A stretch of 12,462 bases of DNA from an uncultured Blautia sp. (lineage in GTDB: Bacteria; Bacillota; Clostridia; Lachnospirales; Lachnospiraceae): contig CAAFRY010000012.1 of assembly GCA_900765525.1 (NCBI GenBank), positions 1 through 12,462 on the forward strand, written 5' to 3'. The notes under the pieces were generated by a model. That model was not told the DNA's origin. It searched no databases and worked only from the letters and a program-made list of their open reading frames with translations. Made by a program: the position numbers and the translations under genes. Shown here piece by piece: positions 1 to 7,355 of this stretch (within the stretch, counting starts at the first letter, position 1; the number at the start of each line of letters is the position of its first letter).

Positions 1-590
1 AGGCATTTCAGAGAAAAGCAGAGCAGGCAGGTATTTACTGCATAGATTTTATGAAAGAGGAGCAGGTAATCATAGGAAATACCAGGGCAGCCGCTGAAGG
101 AATTCTGGCGGAGGCTGTAAAAAGAAGTCCCTCCAACCTGGGCGGCAGCTCCTGCATTGTCATCGGCTACGGAGCCTGCGGCAGAACACTTACAGACTAT
201 TTAAAGGCCATAGGCTGCTGTGTGACAGTGATAGAAAAGGATAGAGAAAGGGCTCTTTGGGCTGGAATGAAAGCGGATAAAACAGCAGGTCCTGCAGGAC
301 TGGAAAAGGTTATAGGGGATGCCTCTTATATTTTCAACACAGCTCCGGCCTTGGTCTTGAAGGAAGCTTTACTGAAGAGAGTGAGAAAAGATACTTTAAT
401 TTTAGATTTAGCCTCCTTTCCCGGAGGAGTAGATTATCAGGCGGCAGAAAGGGAGGGGATACAGGCCGTGCTGCTTCCGGGACTGCCTGGAATCTATGCT
501 CCCCGTTCTTCAGGAGAGATTCTGGCAGAGGCAGTGTTGGAGCGATGGAACCAAAAAATCCGGCGGCAGGAGGGCTTGTTATGGAAGTAA
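1..590 (+). CDS. dpaA: dipicolinate synthase subunit A, C-terminal part (5' end outside window)
   Basis: Partial gene. The frame is open from base 3, well upstream of the ATG at 51, so that ATG is an internal Met and the true start lies left of the window. About 195 residues are visible, against roughly 290-300 for the family. With DpaB this enzyme oxidises the dihydrodipicolinate-pathway intermediate to dipicolinic acid in the mother cell, for loading into the spore core (family knowledge). A Rossmann-type nucleotide-binding segment is visible: GYGACG at about residues 40-45 counted from the Met at 51, followed by a beta strand ending in VIEKD. The downstream segment (ILDLASFPGG, LLPGLPGIYAPRSSGEI) is typical of SpoVFA/DpaA. 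The stop at 588-590 overlaps the dpaB start, indicating translational coupling. The promoter is not in the window. Confidence 0.9.
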   Translation, partial: AFQRKAEQAGIYCIDFMKEEQVIIGNTRAAAEGILAEAVKRSPSNLGGSSCIVIGYGACGRTLTDYLKAIGCCVTVIEKDRERALWAGMKADKTAGPAGLEKVIGDASYIFNTAPALVLKEALLKRVRKDTLILDLASFPGGVDYQAAEREGIQAVLLPGLPGIYAPRSSGEILAEAVLERWNQKIRRQEGLLWK

Positions 591-1159
591 AAGGAAAGAA
601 AATAGGAGTAGCCCTGACGGGCTCTTTTTGCACTTATCAAAAGGTGTTTCAGGAACTGGAAAAACTGGTGGAGGAGGGGGCTGTGGTGCAGACTATTTTT
701 TCCCAGGCCGCCCAGAATATTGACAGTAGATTCGGAAAGGCAGAAGACTTTTTGAAAGAGGCAGAGAGGATTACAGGCAGGCCGCCCATGCTGACCATTG
801 CCCAGGCAGAGCCTATCGGTCCCGGCAGCCTTTTAGACCTGCTGATAATCCTGCCCTGTACAGGAAATACCATTGCAAAGCTGGCCAACGGGATTACAGA
901 TACCCCGGTGCTTATGGCTGCCAAAGCTCATTTGAGAAATGAAAAGCCACTTCTTTTGTCTATATCCACAAACGATGCCCTGGGTATGAATATGAAAAAT
1001 ATCGGGCTGCTGCTTAATGCAAAACACATTTATTTTATACCCTTTGGCCAGGATAACCCCCAGAAAAAGCCCAATTCCATGATTGCTCACACGCAGCTTC
1101 TCATCCCGGCTGCCCAAGCTGCCCTGGATGGAAAACAGTTTCAGCCCATACTTCAATAA
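581..1159 (+). CDS. dpaB: dipicolinate synthase subunit B
   Basis: Flavoprotein-like partner of DpaA, 192 residues, close to the usual SpoVFB length of about 200. The start at 581 is preferred because AGGAGGG (568-574) sits 6 bases upstream and the protein then begins MEVKGKKIGVALTGSFCTY, the normal N-terminus of the family. An in-frame ATG at 545 lies before that site and would add 12 atypical residues. Visible motifs are the N-terminal GVALTGSFC nucleotide-binding loop and, in the middle, PCTGNTIAKLANGITDTPV, typical of the HFCD/flavoprotein fold. The ATG overlaps the last codons of dpaA, so the two subunits are probably made in equal amounts. Its pathway role (dipicolinic acid synthesis in sporulation) is established for the family, and the assignment is secure. 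Confidence 0.93.
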   Translation: MEVKGKKIGVALTGSFCTYQKVFQELEKLVEEGAVVQTIFSQAAQNIDSRFGKAEDFLKEAERITGRPPMLTIAQAEPIGPGSLLDLLIILPCTGNTIAKLANGITDTPVLMAAKAHLRNEKPLLLSISTNDALGMNMKNIGLLLNAKHIYFIPFGQDNPQKKPNSMIAHTQLLIPAAQAALDGKQFQPILQ

Positions 1160-1171
1160 GCAGGAGGCATT

Positions 1172-3025
1172 ATGTGCGGAATAGCAGGTTTTTGTAGCAA
1201 TAATATCCCATACGCCGGGGAAGAAAAAAAGTGGAGAGCAATACTGGAAGACATGAACCGGGTTCAGAAAAGAAGGGGGCCTGACCAGGAGGGGATTTAC
1301 CTCAGTGAAAGCTGTGGTCTGGCCCATGTAAGATTGTCTATCCTGGACCTGGAAAAGGGGCTTCAGCCAATGAGCAGAAAAGCCTGGGGAAGAAGCTGTA
1401 CTATTGCCTACAACGGAGAAATCTACAACATGAAAGCACTGAAAAAAGACCTGGAGAGAAGGGGATGCTGCTTTTCCACCAACAGCGATACAGAGGTGAT
1501 TCTCCAGGGTTTTTTGCTGGAGGGACCGGATTTTGTAAAAAAGCTGAACGGTATTTTTGCCATAGCTGTCTGGGAAGAAAAGGAGAGAACCTTATACCTG
1601 TTTCGGGACCGGGCAGGGGTAAAGCCCTTGTTTTATACTAGTCAGAAGGGAGCCTTTGTATTTGCTTCGGAAATCAAAGGACTTTTTTCCTACCCTGGAA
1701 TTAAGGCTGTTCTGGATGAAGAAGGGTTATGTGAAATCTTTGCTTTGGGACCGGCTAAAACTTACGGAAAAGGGGTGTTTCGAAATATTCAGGAGGTACT
1801 GCCGGGACATATGCTGGTGTGGAAGGAAGGACAATTAAAGACCAGCCCTTACTGGCAGTTAGAGAGTCATCCCCATGAGGATAGCTTTCAGGAAACAGTG
1901 GAAAAGACTGCCTGGCTGATTGAGGATGCAGTAAAGCTTCAGATGCTGTCGGATATACCCATCAGTACCTTTCTTTCCGGAGGTGTGGACAGCAGCTTGG
2001 TGACGGCTATCTGTGCTAGAGAACTGAAAAAACAGGGAAAGATTTTAAATACTTTTTCCTTTGATTTTCAGGGGAATCAGAAGTATTTTCAGGCCAATTC
2101 CTTTCAGCCCAGCCAGGATAGGCCCTGGGTAGAAAAAATGGTGGAGGCCTGCGGTACCCGTCACCGCTTTCTGGAATGTGACAATAAAAATATGCTGGAT
2201 TATCTTTACAAAGCCGTGGATGCCAGGGATTTGCCCTGTATGGCAGATGTGGAATCCTCTATGCTTTATTTTTGCTCTCTGGTGTCACAGTATAATAAGG
2301 TAACTCTTACCGGAGAATGTGCCGATGAAATTTTCGGAGGTTATCCCTGGTTTCACCAAAAAGAAGCTTTTGAGGCAAAATCCTTCCCCTGGTCTACGGA
2401 CATGAGCGCCCGCCAGGAACTGTTGTCTTCGGAGGTTATAAACCGTTTGCCTATGGAGGAATATGCCAGGGCAGCCTATGAAAAAACCATCAGTCAGACT
2501 CCTGTTTTGGAAGGTGAGGAGCCAAAAGAAAAAAGAAGGAGAGAACTGGCTTATCTTAATCTTCGCTGGTTTATGACGACTCTTTTGGACAGAATGGACC
2601 GCACCAGCATGTATTCCGGTTTAGAGGCCAGGGTGCCCTTTGCCGACCACAGAATTATTGAATATATATGGAACGTGCCCTGGTCCATGAAGGGTAAAGA
2701 CGGAGTGGTAAAGGCTTTGCTGCGCCAGGCCGGGGAGGGAAAGCTGCCCCGGGAGGTTCTGTGGAGGAAGAAGAGTCCTTATCCTAAAACCTATCATCCG
2801 GAATATGAGATTATGCTGGGTAACCGACTGAGGGAGGTTCTGGCAGATTCCCAGGCTCCTATCAAACGATTTATAGACAGCAAAAAAGCAGAACGTTTTC
2901 TTCAGAGCCCCTCAGATTATGGAAAGCCCTGGTATGGACAATTGATGGCTGGTCCCCAGATGCTGGCTTATATGCTTCAGGTAAATTACTGGCTGGAGAA
3001 ATACAGAATACAGGTAGATTGGTAG
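1172..3025 (+). CDS. asnB: asparagine synthase (glutamine-hydrolysing)
   Basis: 617 residues, full length for the class B enzyme that makes asparagine from aspartate, ATP and glutamine. The N-terminus is MCGIAGF, so Cys2 becomes the catalytic nucleophile of the N-terminal glutaminase domain after Met removal. This domain spans about 1-210 and includes RRGPDQEG at 34-41 and YNGEIYN at 80-86. The synthetase domain carries the ATP-pyrophosphate loop SGGVDSS (269-275), the GECADEIFGGYPW segment (381-393) and LLDRMDRTSM (471-480) followed by EARVPFAD. The start follows AGGAGG with normal spacing. It lies only 12 bases after dpaB and so is almost certainly cotranscribed with the dipicolinate genes. 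In Bacillus subtilis one of the asparagine synthetases (AsnO) is associated with sporulation. A similar role here is inference from position only. Confidence 0.93.
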   Translation: MCGIAGFCSNNIPYAGEEKKWRAILEDMNRVQKRRGPDQEGIYLSESCGLAHVRLSILDLEKGLQPMSRKAWGRSCTIAYNGEIYNMKALKKDLERRGCCFSTNSDTEVILQGFLLEGPDFVKKLNGIFAIAVWEEKERTLYLFRDRAGVKPLFYTSQKGAFVFASEIKGLFSYPGIKAVLDEEGLCEIFALGPAKTYGKGVFRNIQEVLPGHMLVWKEGQLKTSPYWQLESHPHEDSFQETVEKTAWLIEDAVKLQMLSDIPISTFLSGGVDSSLVTAICARELKKQGKILNTFSFDFQGNQKYFQANSFQPSQDRPWVEKMVEACGTRHRFLECDNKNMLDYLYKAVDARDLPCMADVESSMLYFCSLVSQYNKVTLTGECADEIFGGYPWFHQKEAFEAKSFPWSTDMSARQELLSSEVINRLPMEEYARAAYEKTISQTPVLEGEEPKEKRRRELAYLNLRWFMTTLLDRMDRTSMYSGLEARVPFADHRIIEYIWNVPWSMKGKDGVVKALLRQAGEGKLPREVLWRKKSPYPKTYHPEYEIMLGNRLREVLADSQAPIKRFIDSKKAERFLQSPSDYGKPWYGQLMAGPQMLAYMLQVNYWLEKYRIQVDW

Positions 3026-3072
3026 AAGGATACATGATAGAATAAAAGAAAAAAATCCAGGAGGAGCTGCTT

Positions 3073-3351
3073 ATGGGAATTATAGCAGAAGAAAACAGAG
3101 TAGTGTATTATGACCAGGAAAACCAGCCGAAAGGAGAAGTGACTTTTCCGGATATTGACCAGGATACAGTAGAGCTGAACCACACCTTTGTGGATTCCTC
3201 TCTCCGGGGAATGGGAATGGCCGGGCAACTGATGGAGGCTGCAGTCAAAGAGATACGAAGAAAAGGAAAAAAGGCAGTGCCCACCTGTTCTTATGCAGTG
3301 AAGTGGCTGGGAGAGCATGAGGAATATAAGGATATTGTAAAAGAACAGTGA
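3073..3351 (+). CDS. small GNAT-like N-acetyltransferase (YjdJ type)
   Basis: 92 residues. It matches the short, single-domain acetyltransferases related to YjdJ/COG2388, which are about 90-100 residues and lack the first part of the GNAT fold. The acetyl-CoA pyrophosphate-binding loop is RGMGMA (45-50), preceded by the usual strand LNHTFVDSSL. The C-terminal VPTCSYAVKWLGEHEEY is characteristic of the family: conserved P, C and Y, then a charged helix. The start is supported by AGGAGGAG at 3059-3066. The gene lies 47 bases after asnB and 12 bases before the ydcF-like gene, inside the same operon. The substrate is unknown. Family members are often annotated only as predicted acetyltransferases. 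Confidence 0.85.
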   Translation: MGIIAEENRVVYYDQENQPKGEVTFPDIDQDTVELNHTFVDSSLRGMGMAGQLMEAAVKEIRRKGKKAVPTCSYAVKWLGEHEEYKDIVKEQ

Positions 3352-3363
3352 GGTACAAAAGCC

Positions 3364-3975
3364 ATGATGAATCAAGGATTCTTAAGGCAGATTACAGAAT
3401 TTGTCTTTCCTCAGCACAAGGCGGAAAGAGCGGATATTATTTTTATTCCGGGAAGCAATCTTCCCCAGTTGGCTGAGGAGGCTGCGGGGCTGTACCGTCA
3501 GGGTATGGCCCCCTATATTCTGCCTTCAGGAAGGTACAGTATTGTAACCGGCCGGTTTGAACCGGGAAAAGAGGCAAAAGAAAAATATCCGGGAGAGTAT
3601 GAAACGGAATGGGAATTTTTATTCCAGGTTTTGCGGAAAAATCAAGTGCCCAAGGAGGCTGTTCTCAGGGAAGACCAGGCTACTTATACTTATCAAAATG
3701 CCATTTATTCCAGAAAAGTGACAGACAGTATGGGATTGAAGATTGAGAAGGCTATTCTTTGCTGTAAACCATATCACGGAAGGAGAAGCCTGCTCTATTA
3801 CCAGCTTCTCTATCCGGATACGGAATTTCTGGTGTGCCCCATAAAGGACAGTCCGGTTACCAGAGATAACTGGTACCTGACTAAGGAGGGAACCAATATG
3901 GTTTTCGGTGAGATAGAGCGTATTGGTCTTCAGTTTTATGACATTTTGGATGAAATGCGGGAACAGGAAAGATGA
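3364..3975 (+). CDS. YdcF family protein (DUF218)
   Basis: 203 residues. The fold is suggested by the N-terminal strand ADIIFIPGSN (about 23-32), the helix LAEEAAGLYRQGMAPYILPSG, and the later TYTYQNAIYSRKV segment. These are the strand-loop-helix landmarks of the DUF218/YdcF family, whose E. coli member has been reported to bind S-adenosylmethionine; no reaction is established. There is no signal peptide or membrane helix, so it is predicted cytoplasmic, unlike the SanA/ElyC relatives. ATG at 3364 is chosen with GAGG about 10 bases upstream; ATG at 3367 is equally possible. It is the last gene of the dpa-asnB operon. Its 3' end overlaps the 3' end of the convergent pflA by 40 bases, and its terminator lies further inside pflA. 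Confidence 0.85.
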   Translation: MMNQGFLRQITEFVFPQHKAERADIIFIPGSNLPQLAEEAAGLYRQGMAPYILPSGRYSIVTGRFEPGKEAKEKYPGEYETEWEFLFQVLRKNQVPKEAVLREDQATYTYQNAIYSRKVTDSMGLKIEKAILCCKPYHGRRSLLYYQLLYPDTEFLVCPIKDSPVTRDNWYLTKEGTNMVFGEIERIGLQFYDILDEMREQER

Positions 3976-4736
3976 TGCTTTCTGCTTTCTAAAATTATCT
4001 GTCTCGCCTTTTGAGCCTCCTCTTTCGGGAGGCTTTTCATTCCTTCCAGAGGGTAAGAAATCCCCAGTTCTCTATATTTTTTTTCGCCCATACTGTGATA
4101 TGGCAGGACCTCCAGACCACAGATGTTAGTGTGGGAGGCCAGGATTTTTCCTACCTCTTCCAGCTCTTCCCTGGAGTCGGTATAGCCCTTTACAATCACA
4201 TGGCGGATAACCAGGGGAACCTGCATTTTTTCTGTAAGACGGAGAAAGGCAAGCACGGGTTCCTGCTCTTGGGAAGTAAGGGCCAGGTGTCCCTTTGGGA
4301 AGCTGTGCTTTATGTCCAAAAGTACAAGGCTGGTGTTTTTCAGAAGCCGCTGATAATCCCATAAATGACATTCCCGATACAGGATACCGGAGGTATCCAG
4401 GCAGGTGTGTATACCCTTTTCTCTGGCGGCCTGGAAGAGAGAAGTGAGAAAAGGAAGCTGCATGAGAGGTTCCCCTCCTGTGGCGGTAATGCCTCCCTTT
4501 TGATAGAAGCGTTTGTTTTTTTCGTAGAGCTTCAGGATTTCCTCTACTGTCATGACTTCTCCTTTTTTGGGAGCCCATGTGTCCGGATTATGACAGTAAA
4601 GGCACCGCATGGGACAGCCCTGGAAAAACACCACAAGGCGGATTCCAGGGCCGTCAACCGTGCCAAAGCTTTCTATGGAATGAATAAAGCCTTTTTCCTT
4701 ACATTCCATCGTGGAAGGTTCTGGAGATGACTTCAT
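3936..4736 (-). CDS. pflA: pyruvate formate-lyase activating enzyme (radical SAM)
   Basis: 266 residues. It installs the glycyl radical on pyruvate formate-lyase using a [4Fe-4S] cluster and S-adenosylmethionine. The cluster motif CxxxCxxC is at Cys41, Cys45 and Cys48 ([11 protein letters not shown]). The preceding [12 protein letters not shown] (22-33) is the PflA signature, and GGEP (87-90) is the SAM-contacting loop. [18 protein letters not shown] (208-225) matches the PflA C-terminus. It is slightly longer than the usual 240-250 residues because of a Ser/His-rich tail after about 250. The start at 4736 has AAGGA 8 bases upstream; Met10 (4709) is an alternative but lacks a ribosome binding site. 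The start lies within the last 38 bases of the upstream radical-domain gene, implying translational coupling. No terminator was recognised downstream. Confidence 0.95.
   Translation of the reverse strand: MKSSPEPSTMECKEKGFIHSIESFGTVDGPGIRLVVFFQGCPMRCLYCHNPDTWAPKKGEVMTVEEILKLYEKNKRFYQKGGITATGGEPLMQLPFLTSLFQAAREKGIHTCLDTSGILYRECHLWDYQRLLKNTSLVLLDIKHSFPKGHLALTSQEQEPVLAFLRLTEKMQVPLVIRHVIVKGYTDSREELEEVGKILASHTNICGLEVLPYHSMGEKKYRELGISYPLEGMKSLPKEEAQKARQIILESRKHHLSCSRISSKMS
4014..4037 (+). terminator. intrinsic terminator of the dpaAB-asnB-GNAT-ydcF operon
   Basis: The arms AGCCTCC (4014-4020) and GGAGGCT (4028-4034) enclose a 7-base loop and are followed by TTTT. It lies about 40 bases after the ydcF stop. 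On the opposite strand the hairpin is not followed by a T-run, so it acts in one direction only. The same bases encode residues near 235-242 of PflA (around SLPKEEA). Confidence 0.75.
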
Positions 4737-4941
4737 CCTGCTGTTCCTTTGTCAGCTTATGAAAATTTACCGCATAACCGGACACACGGACCGTAAGCTG
4801 AGGATATTTCTCCGGATGCTGCTGGGCATCCAAAAGCGTTTCTTTGGTAAATACATTTACATTTAAGTGGTGGCCGCCTTTTTCCGCATAGCCATCCAGT
4901 AGTCCTACTAAGTTATCAATCTGAGCATCGCTGATTTTCAT
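4699..4941 (-). CDS. separate glycyl radical domain subunit of a split pyruvate formate-lyase
   Basis: 80 residues consisting only of the C-terminal radical domain of pyruvate formate-lyase. The motif VRVSGYAV places the radical-bearing glycine at Gly55. The flanking [18 protein letters not shown] (13-30), PEKYPQLT (43-50) and [14 protein letters not shown] (63-76) run nearly word for word with the end of E. coli PflB. The gene has its own AGGAGG 8 bases before the ATG, so it is translated independently. E. coli GrcA/YfiD is a comparable spare part, but it is about 127 residues and coexists with a complete lyase. Here the neighbouring core has no radical domain, so this protein should be an obligatory subunit. 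It is the substrate of PflA, whose start overlaps its end. The symbol is left empty because grcA would imply the E. coli repair role. Confidence 0.92.
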   Translation of the reverse strand: MKISDAQIDNLVGLLDGYAEKGGHHLNVNVFTKETLLDAQQHPEKYPQLTVRVSGYAVNFHKLTKEQQDEVISRTFHDGM

Positions 4942-4998
4942 AGTAAAATCCTCCTGTAAAAATTAGTTTTGTTATGAGGCCCTTAGCCTTCTGCAGGT
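4942..4998 (-). promoter_or_regulatory. intercistronic spacer with strong ribosome binding site for the radical-domain gene
   Basis: 57 bases separate the two lyase genes. Both genes are in the same reading frame. Besides the core's own TAA, the spacer holds two more in-frame TAA codons (4972-4974 and 4963-4965), so readthrough to one polypeptide is effectively excluded. AGGAGG (about 4950-4955) stands 8 bases before the small gene's ATG. No internal promoter or terminator was recognised. Confidence 0.8.
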
Positions 4999-7071
4999 TT
5001 AAAGTTCCGCATTGGGTTCGCAGCAGGCGCAGTCCGGCTCCAGTTCAAAGGAAATGTCGTTAAAAAATACGGCGTCATCCTTTCCCAAGGCACCGGGAAT
5101 AATGGAAAAGGTATTGGAAATTCCATCCTGAGCGTCTGCAAAGGGCAGCTTAGAGACAGAGCTTAGAGAGGCCACAGCCCCATGGCTGTCTCTGTGGTGC
5201 ATGGGATTAGCTCCAGGTGCAAAGGCTTCCCCTGCCTTTCTTCCGTCTGGGGTGGAGCCCGTTGCCTTTCCATAGACTACGTTTGAAGTAATGGTCAGAA
5301 TGGAGGTAGTGGGAATTCCTCCCCGGTAGGTGTGGTTGCCTTTTACATACTGCATAAATTGATGGACAATATCATAGGCAATGGAGTCCGCCCTGTCGTC
5401 ATCGTTTCCGTATTTAGGGAAGTCTCCTTCCACCTGATAGTCTACTGCAATTCCGTTTTCATCCCGAATAGCTTTTACTTTAGCGTATTTAATAGCAGAA
5501 AGGGAATCTGCCACCACAGAGAGACCGGCGATTCCGGTGGCAAACCAGCGGGTCACCTTTCTGTCATGAAGGGCCATCTGGATTCTCTCATAGCAGTATT
5601 TATCATGCATGTAATGGATGATATTCAGGGTGTTTACATAGACCTGGGCCAGCCATTTCATCATGTCACGGAAGCGTTCCATAACCTCTTCATAGTCCAG
5701 ATATTCCGATGTAATGGGACGGAATTTTGGACCTACCTGTTTCTTGGAAATTTCATCTACGCCTCCGTTGATAGCATAGAGCAGGCATTTAGCCAGATTG
5801 GCTCTTGCTCCAAAAAACTGCATTTCCTTGCCCACCCGCATAGAGGAAACGCAGCAGGCAATGGCGTAGTCGTCTCCGTGGGTTACCCGCATCAGGTCAT
5901 CGTTTTCATACTGAATGGAAGAGGAGGCAATGGAGGTTCTGGCGCAGAACCGTTTAAAGTTTTCCGGCAAACGTACAGACCAGAGAACTGTCAGATTAGG
6001 CTCCGGGGAAGTGCCCAGATTCTCCAGGGTGTGCAGATAACGGAAAGACATTTTCGTAACCAGATGGCGGCCATCAATGCCCATACCTCCGATGGATTCT
6101 GTTACCCAGGTAGGGTCTCCGGAAAATAAGGCATTGTACTCCGGTGTTCTGGCAAACTTTACCAGCCGCAGCTTCATGATAAAGTGGTCTACAAATTCCT
6201 GAATCTGTTCCTCTGTAAAAGTATGATTTTTCAAATCCCTTTCCGCATAAATATCCAGAAAAGTGGAAGTGCGGCCCAGAGACATAGCGGCGCCGTTCTG
6301 CTCCTTAATGGCTGCCAGATAGCCGAAATACAGCCACTGAATAGCCTCCTGCACATTAGAGGCGGGACGGGAAATATCAAAACCGTAAATCTGCCCCAGC
6401 TCCTTTAATTCTTTCAAAGCCTTTATTTGTTCGGAAAGCTCCTCTCTTTCTCTGGTAACGTCAGAATACATAATAGTCCTTGTAGAATCCTTCTGGTTTT
6501 CCTTGTCCTCTATGAGCCGGTCAACGCCATATAGAGCTACCCGTCGGTAATCCCCGATAATCCTGCCTCTGCCGTAGGCGTCGGGAAGCCCTGTGATGAT
6601 ATGGCTGGAGCGGCAGGCCCGCATTTCCGGAGTGTAGGCATCGAAAACACCTTCGTTGTGGGTTTTTCTGTGTTTGGTGAAAAATTCTACGATTTCCGGG
6701 GCCACCTGATAGCCGTTATCCTGGCAGGCCTTTACGGCCATGCGGATACCGCCGTAGGGCTGAAGAGAGCGCTTAAAAGGCTTGTCGGTCTGAAAACCTA
6801 CAATCCGCTCCTTCTCCTTGTTTAAATATCCCGGCCCGTGAGAGGTAATGGAGGATATGATTTTTGTATCCATATCCAGCACCCCGCCCTTTTTCCTTTC
6901 TTCCTCCGAAAGCTCCATAACCTGAGCCCATAGGGCCTTTGTGTCCTCGGTAGGGCCGCTCAGAAAGTCTTCTGTTCCATCGTAAGGAGTGTAGTTCTTC
7001 TGGATAAAGTCTCTTACATTTATCTCTTTCTCCCAAATACCGCCCTGAAAGTCTTCCCACTCTTGCTTCAT
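4999..7071 (-). CDS. pflB: pyruvate formate-lyase core subunit lacking the glycyl radical domain
   Basis: 690 residues. It cleaves pyruvate with CoA to acetyl-CoA and formate in anaerobic fermentation. The catalytic cysteines are Cys406-Cys407 in [10 protein letters not shown]. Other PFL landmarks are [17 protein letters not shown] (161-177), [16 protein letters not shown] (422-437), [10 protein letters not shown] (483-492), [10 protein letters not shown] (593-602) and TPDGRKAG (607-614). The sequence follows E. coli PflB up to GALGKDD (660-666), just where the radical domain should begin. It then diverges into a 24-residue tail with the Cys cluster CACC (681-684) and stops. The missing part is encoded by the next gene. 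Full-length PFLs are about 740-760 residues, and core plus small subunit gives 770. The start is fixed by AGGAGG eight or nine bases before the ATG. All catalytic residues of the core appear present. Confidence 0.95.
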   Translation of the reverse strand: MKQEWEDFQGGIWEKEINVRDFIQKNYTPYDGTEDFLSGPTEDTKALWAQVMELSEEERKKGGVLDMDTKIISSITSHGPGYLNKEKERIVGFQTDKPFKRSLQPYGGIRMAVKACQDNGYQVAPEIVEFFTKHRKTHNEGVFDAYTPEMRACRSSHIITGLPDAYGRGRIIGDYRRVALYGVDRLIEDKENQKDSTRTIMYSDVTREREELSEQIKALKELKELGQIYGFDISRPASNVQEAIQWLYFGYLAAIKEQNGAAMSLGRTSTFLDIYAERDLKNHTFTEEQIQEFVDHFIMKLRLVKFARTPEYNALFSGDPTWVTESIGGMGIDGRHLVTKMSFRYLHTLENLGTSPEPNLTVLWSVRLPENFKRFCARTSIASSSIQYENDDLMRVTHGDDYAIACCVSSMRVGKEMQFFGARANLAKCLLYAINGGVDEISKKQVGPKFRPITSEYLDYEEVMERFRDMMKWLAQVYVNTLNIIHYMHDKYCYERIQMALHDRKVTRWFATGIAGLSVVADSLSAIKYAKVKAIRDENGIAVDYQVEGDFPKYGNDDDRADSIAYDIVHQFMQYVKGNHTYRGGIPTTSILTITSNVVYGKATGSTPDGRKAGEAFAPGANPMHHRDSHGAVASLSSVSKLPFADAQDGISNTFSIIPGALGKDDAVFFNDISFELEPDCACCEPNAEL

Positions 7072-7128
7072 ATATATTCCTCCTGTTGTCTATATATAGT
7101 GGTTAGTTACAAATAACTTTATGCTGGA

Positions 7129-7157
7129 ATTGTATAATATTTAACTGAATAAGTCAA
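7129..7157 (-). promoter_or_regulatory. sigma-A type promoter of the pfl operon
   Basis: On the minus strand: -35 TTGACT (7152-7157), a 17-base spacer and -10 TACAAT (7129-7134). Transcription would begin near 7122, leaving a leader of about 50 bases before the pflB ATG at 7071. Spacing is ideal and each hexamer has only one mismatch to consensus. Confidence 0.8.
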
Positions 7158-7167
7158 GATTTCATTG

Positions 7168-7197
7168 TGTACATAATTTAGTACATTTTGGCCAAAA
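7168..7197. promoter_or_regulatory. possible operator region upstream of the pfl promoter
   Basis: Two adjacent symmetric elements lie just upstream of the -35 box: TGTAC-8-GTACA (7168-7185) and a perfect 12-base palindrome TTTTGGCCAAAA (7186-7197). A third, smaller one, AGTTA-4-TAACT (7105-7118), lies just downstream of the predicted start of transcription. None matches the Rex consensus (TTGTTAA-4-TTAACAA). The arrangement suggests a dimeric regulator, such as a CRP/FNR-family activator, but this is inference. Confidence 0.4.
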
Positions 7198-7285
7198 GTT
7201 TTTCTACCGGGATAGTATATCCGTTTACTTGGAAAATATGCTGGGCCTCATAGCAGAAGCGTGAACAAATTTCGGACAGAGAGAA

Positions 7286-7325
7286 AGCCGGCAGTTTGTT
7301 GTACATGACCAACAGACTGCCGGCT
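7286..7325 (-). terminator. intrinsic terminator of the CorC-like/DUF624 operon
   Basis: A 16-base stem with arms at 7286-7301 and 7310-7325 has one G-U type mismatch and an 8-base loop. Read on the minus strand it is followed by TTTCTCTCT. It lies about 30 bases after the DUF624 stop and separates that operon from the pfl promoter. The rest of the 7072-7355 gap holds only the pfl control region, with no gene or structured RNA that I can recognise. Confidence 0.8.
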
Positions 7326-7355
7326 GAATAATCTTTTCAGATGTGATTTGCTTTT

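Noticed and set aside
545..580. Upstream ATG for dpaB
   Set aside because: The strong ribosome binding site lies downstream of it, just before ATG 581, where family homology begins.
833..1327. 164-codon minus-strand frame over dpaB/asnB
   Set aside because: Overlaps two well-identified genes and has no family resemblance or start signals.
4126..4578. 150-codon minus-strand frame inside pflA
   Set aside because: Alternative frame of pflA; basic, low-quality composition and no start signals.
4942..5001. Sequencing error or nonsense mutation interrupting a normal pflB gene
   Set aside because: Three in-frame stops, a spacer, a divergent 24-residue tail and a well-placed ribosome binding site for the second gene cannot arise from one error.
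5332..6129. 265-codon plus-strand frame
   Set aside because: Shadow of the pyruvate formate-lyase core on the opposite strand; no recognisable domains.
7072..7200. Rex repressor site in the pfl promoter
   Set aside because: No TTGTTAA-4-TTAACAA-like match was found; the palindromes present have different half-sites.
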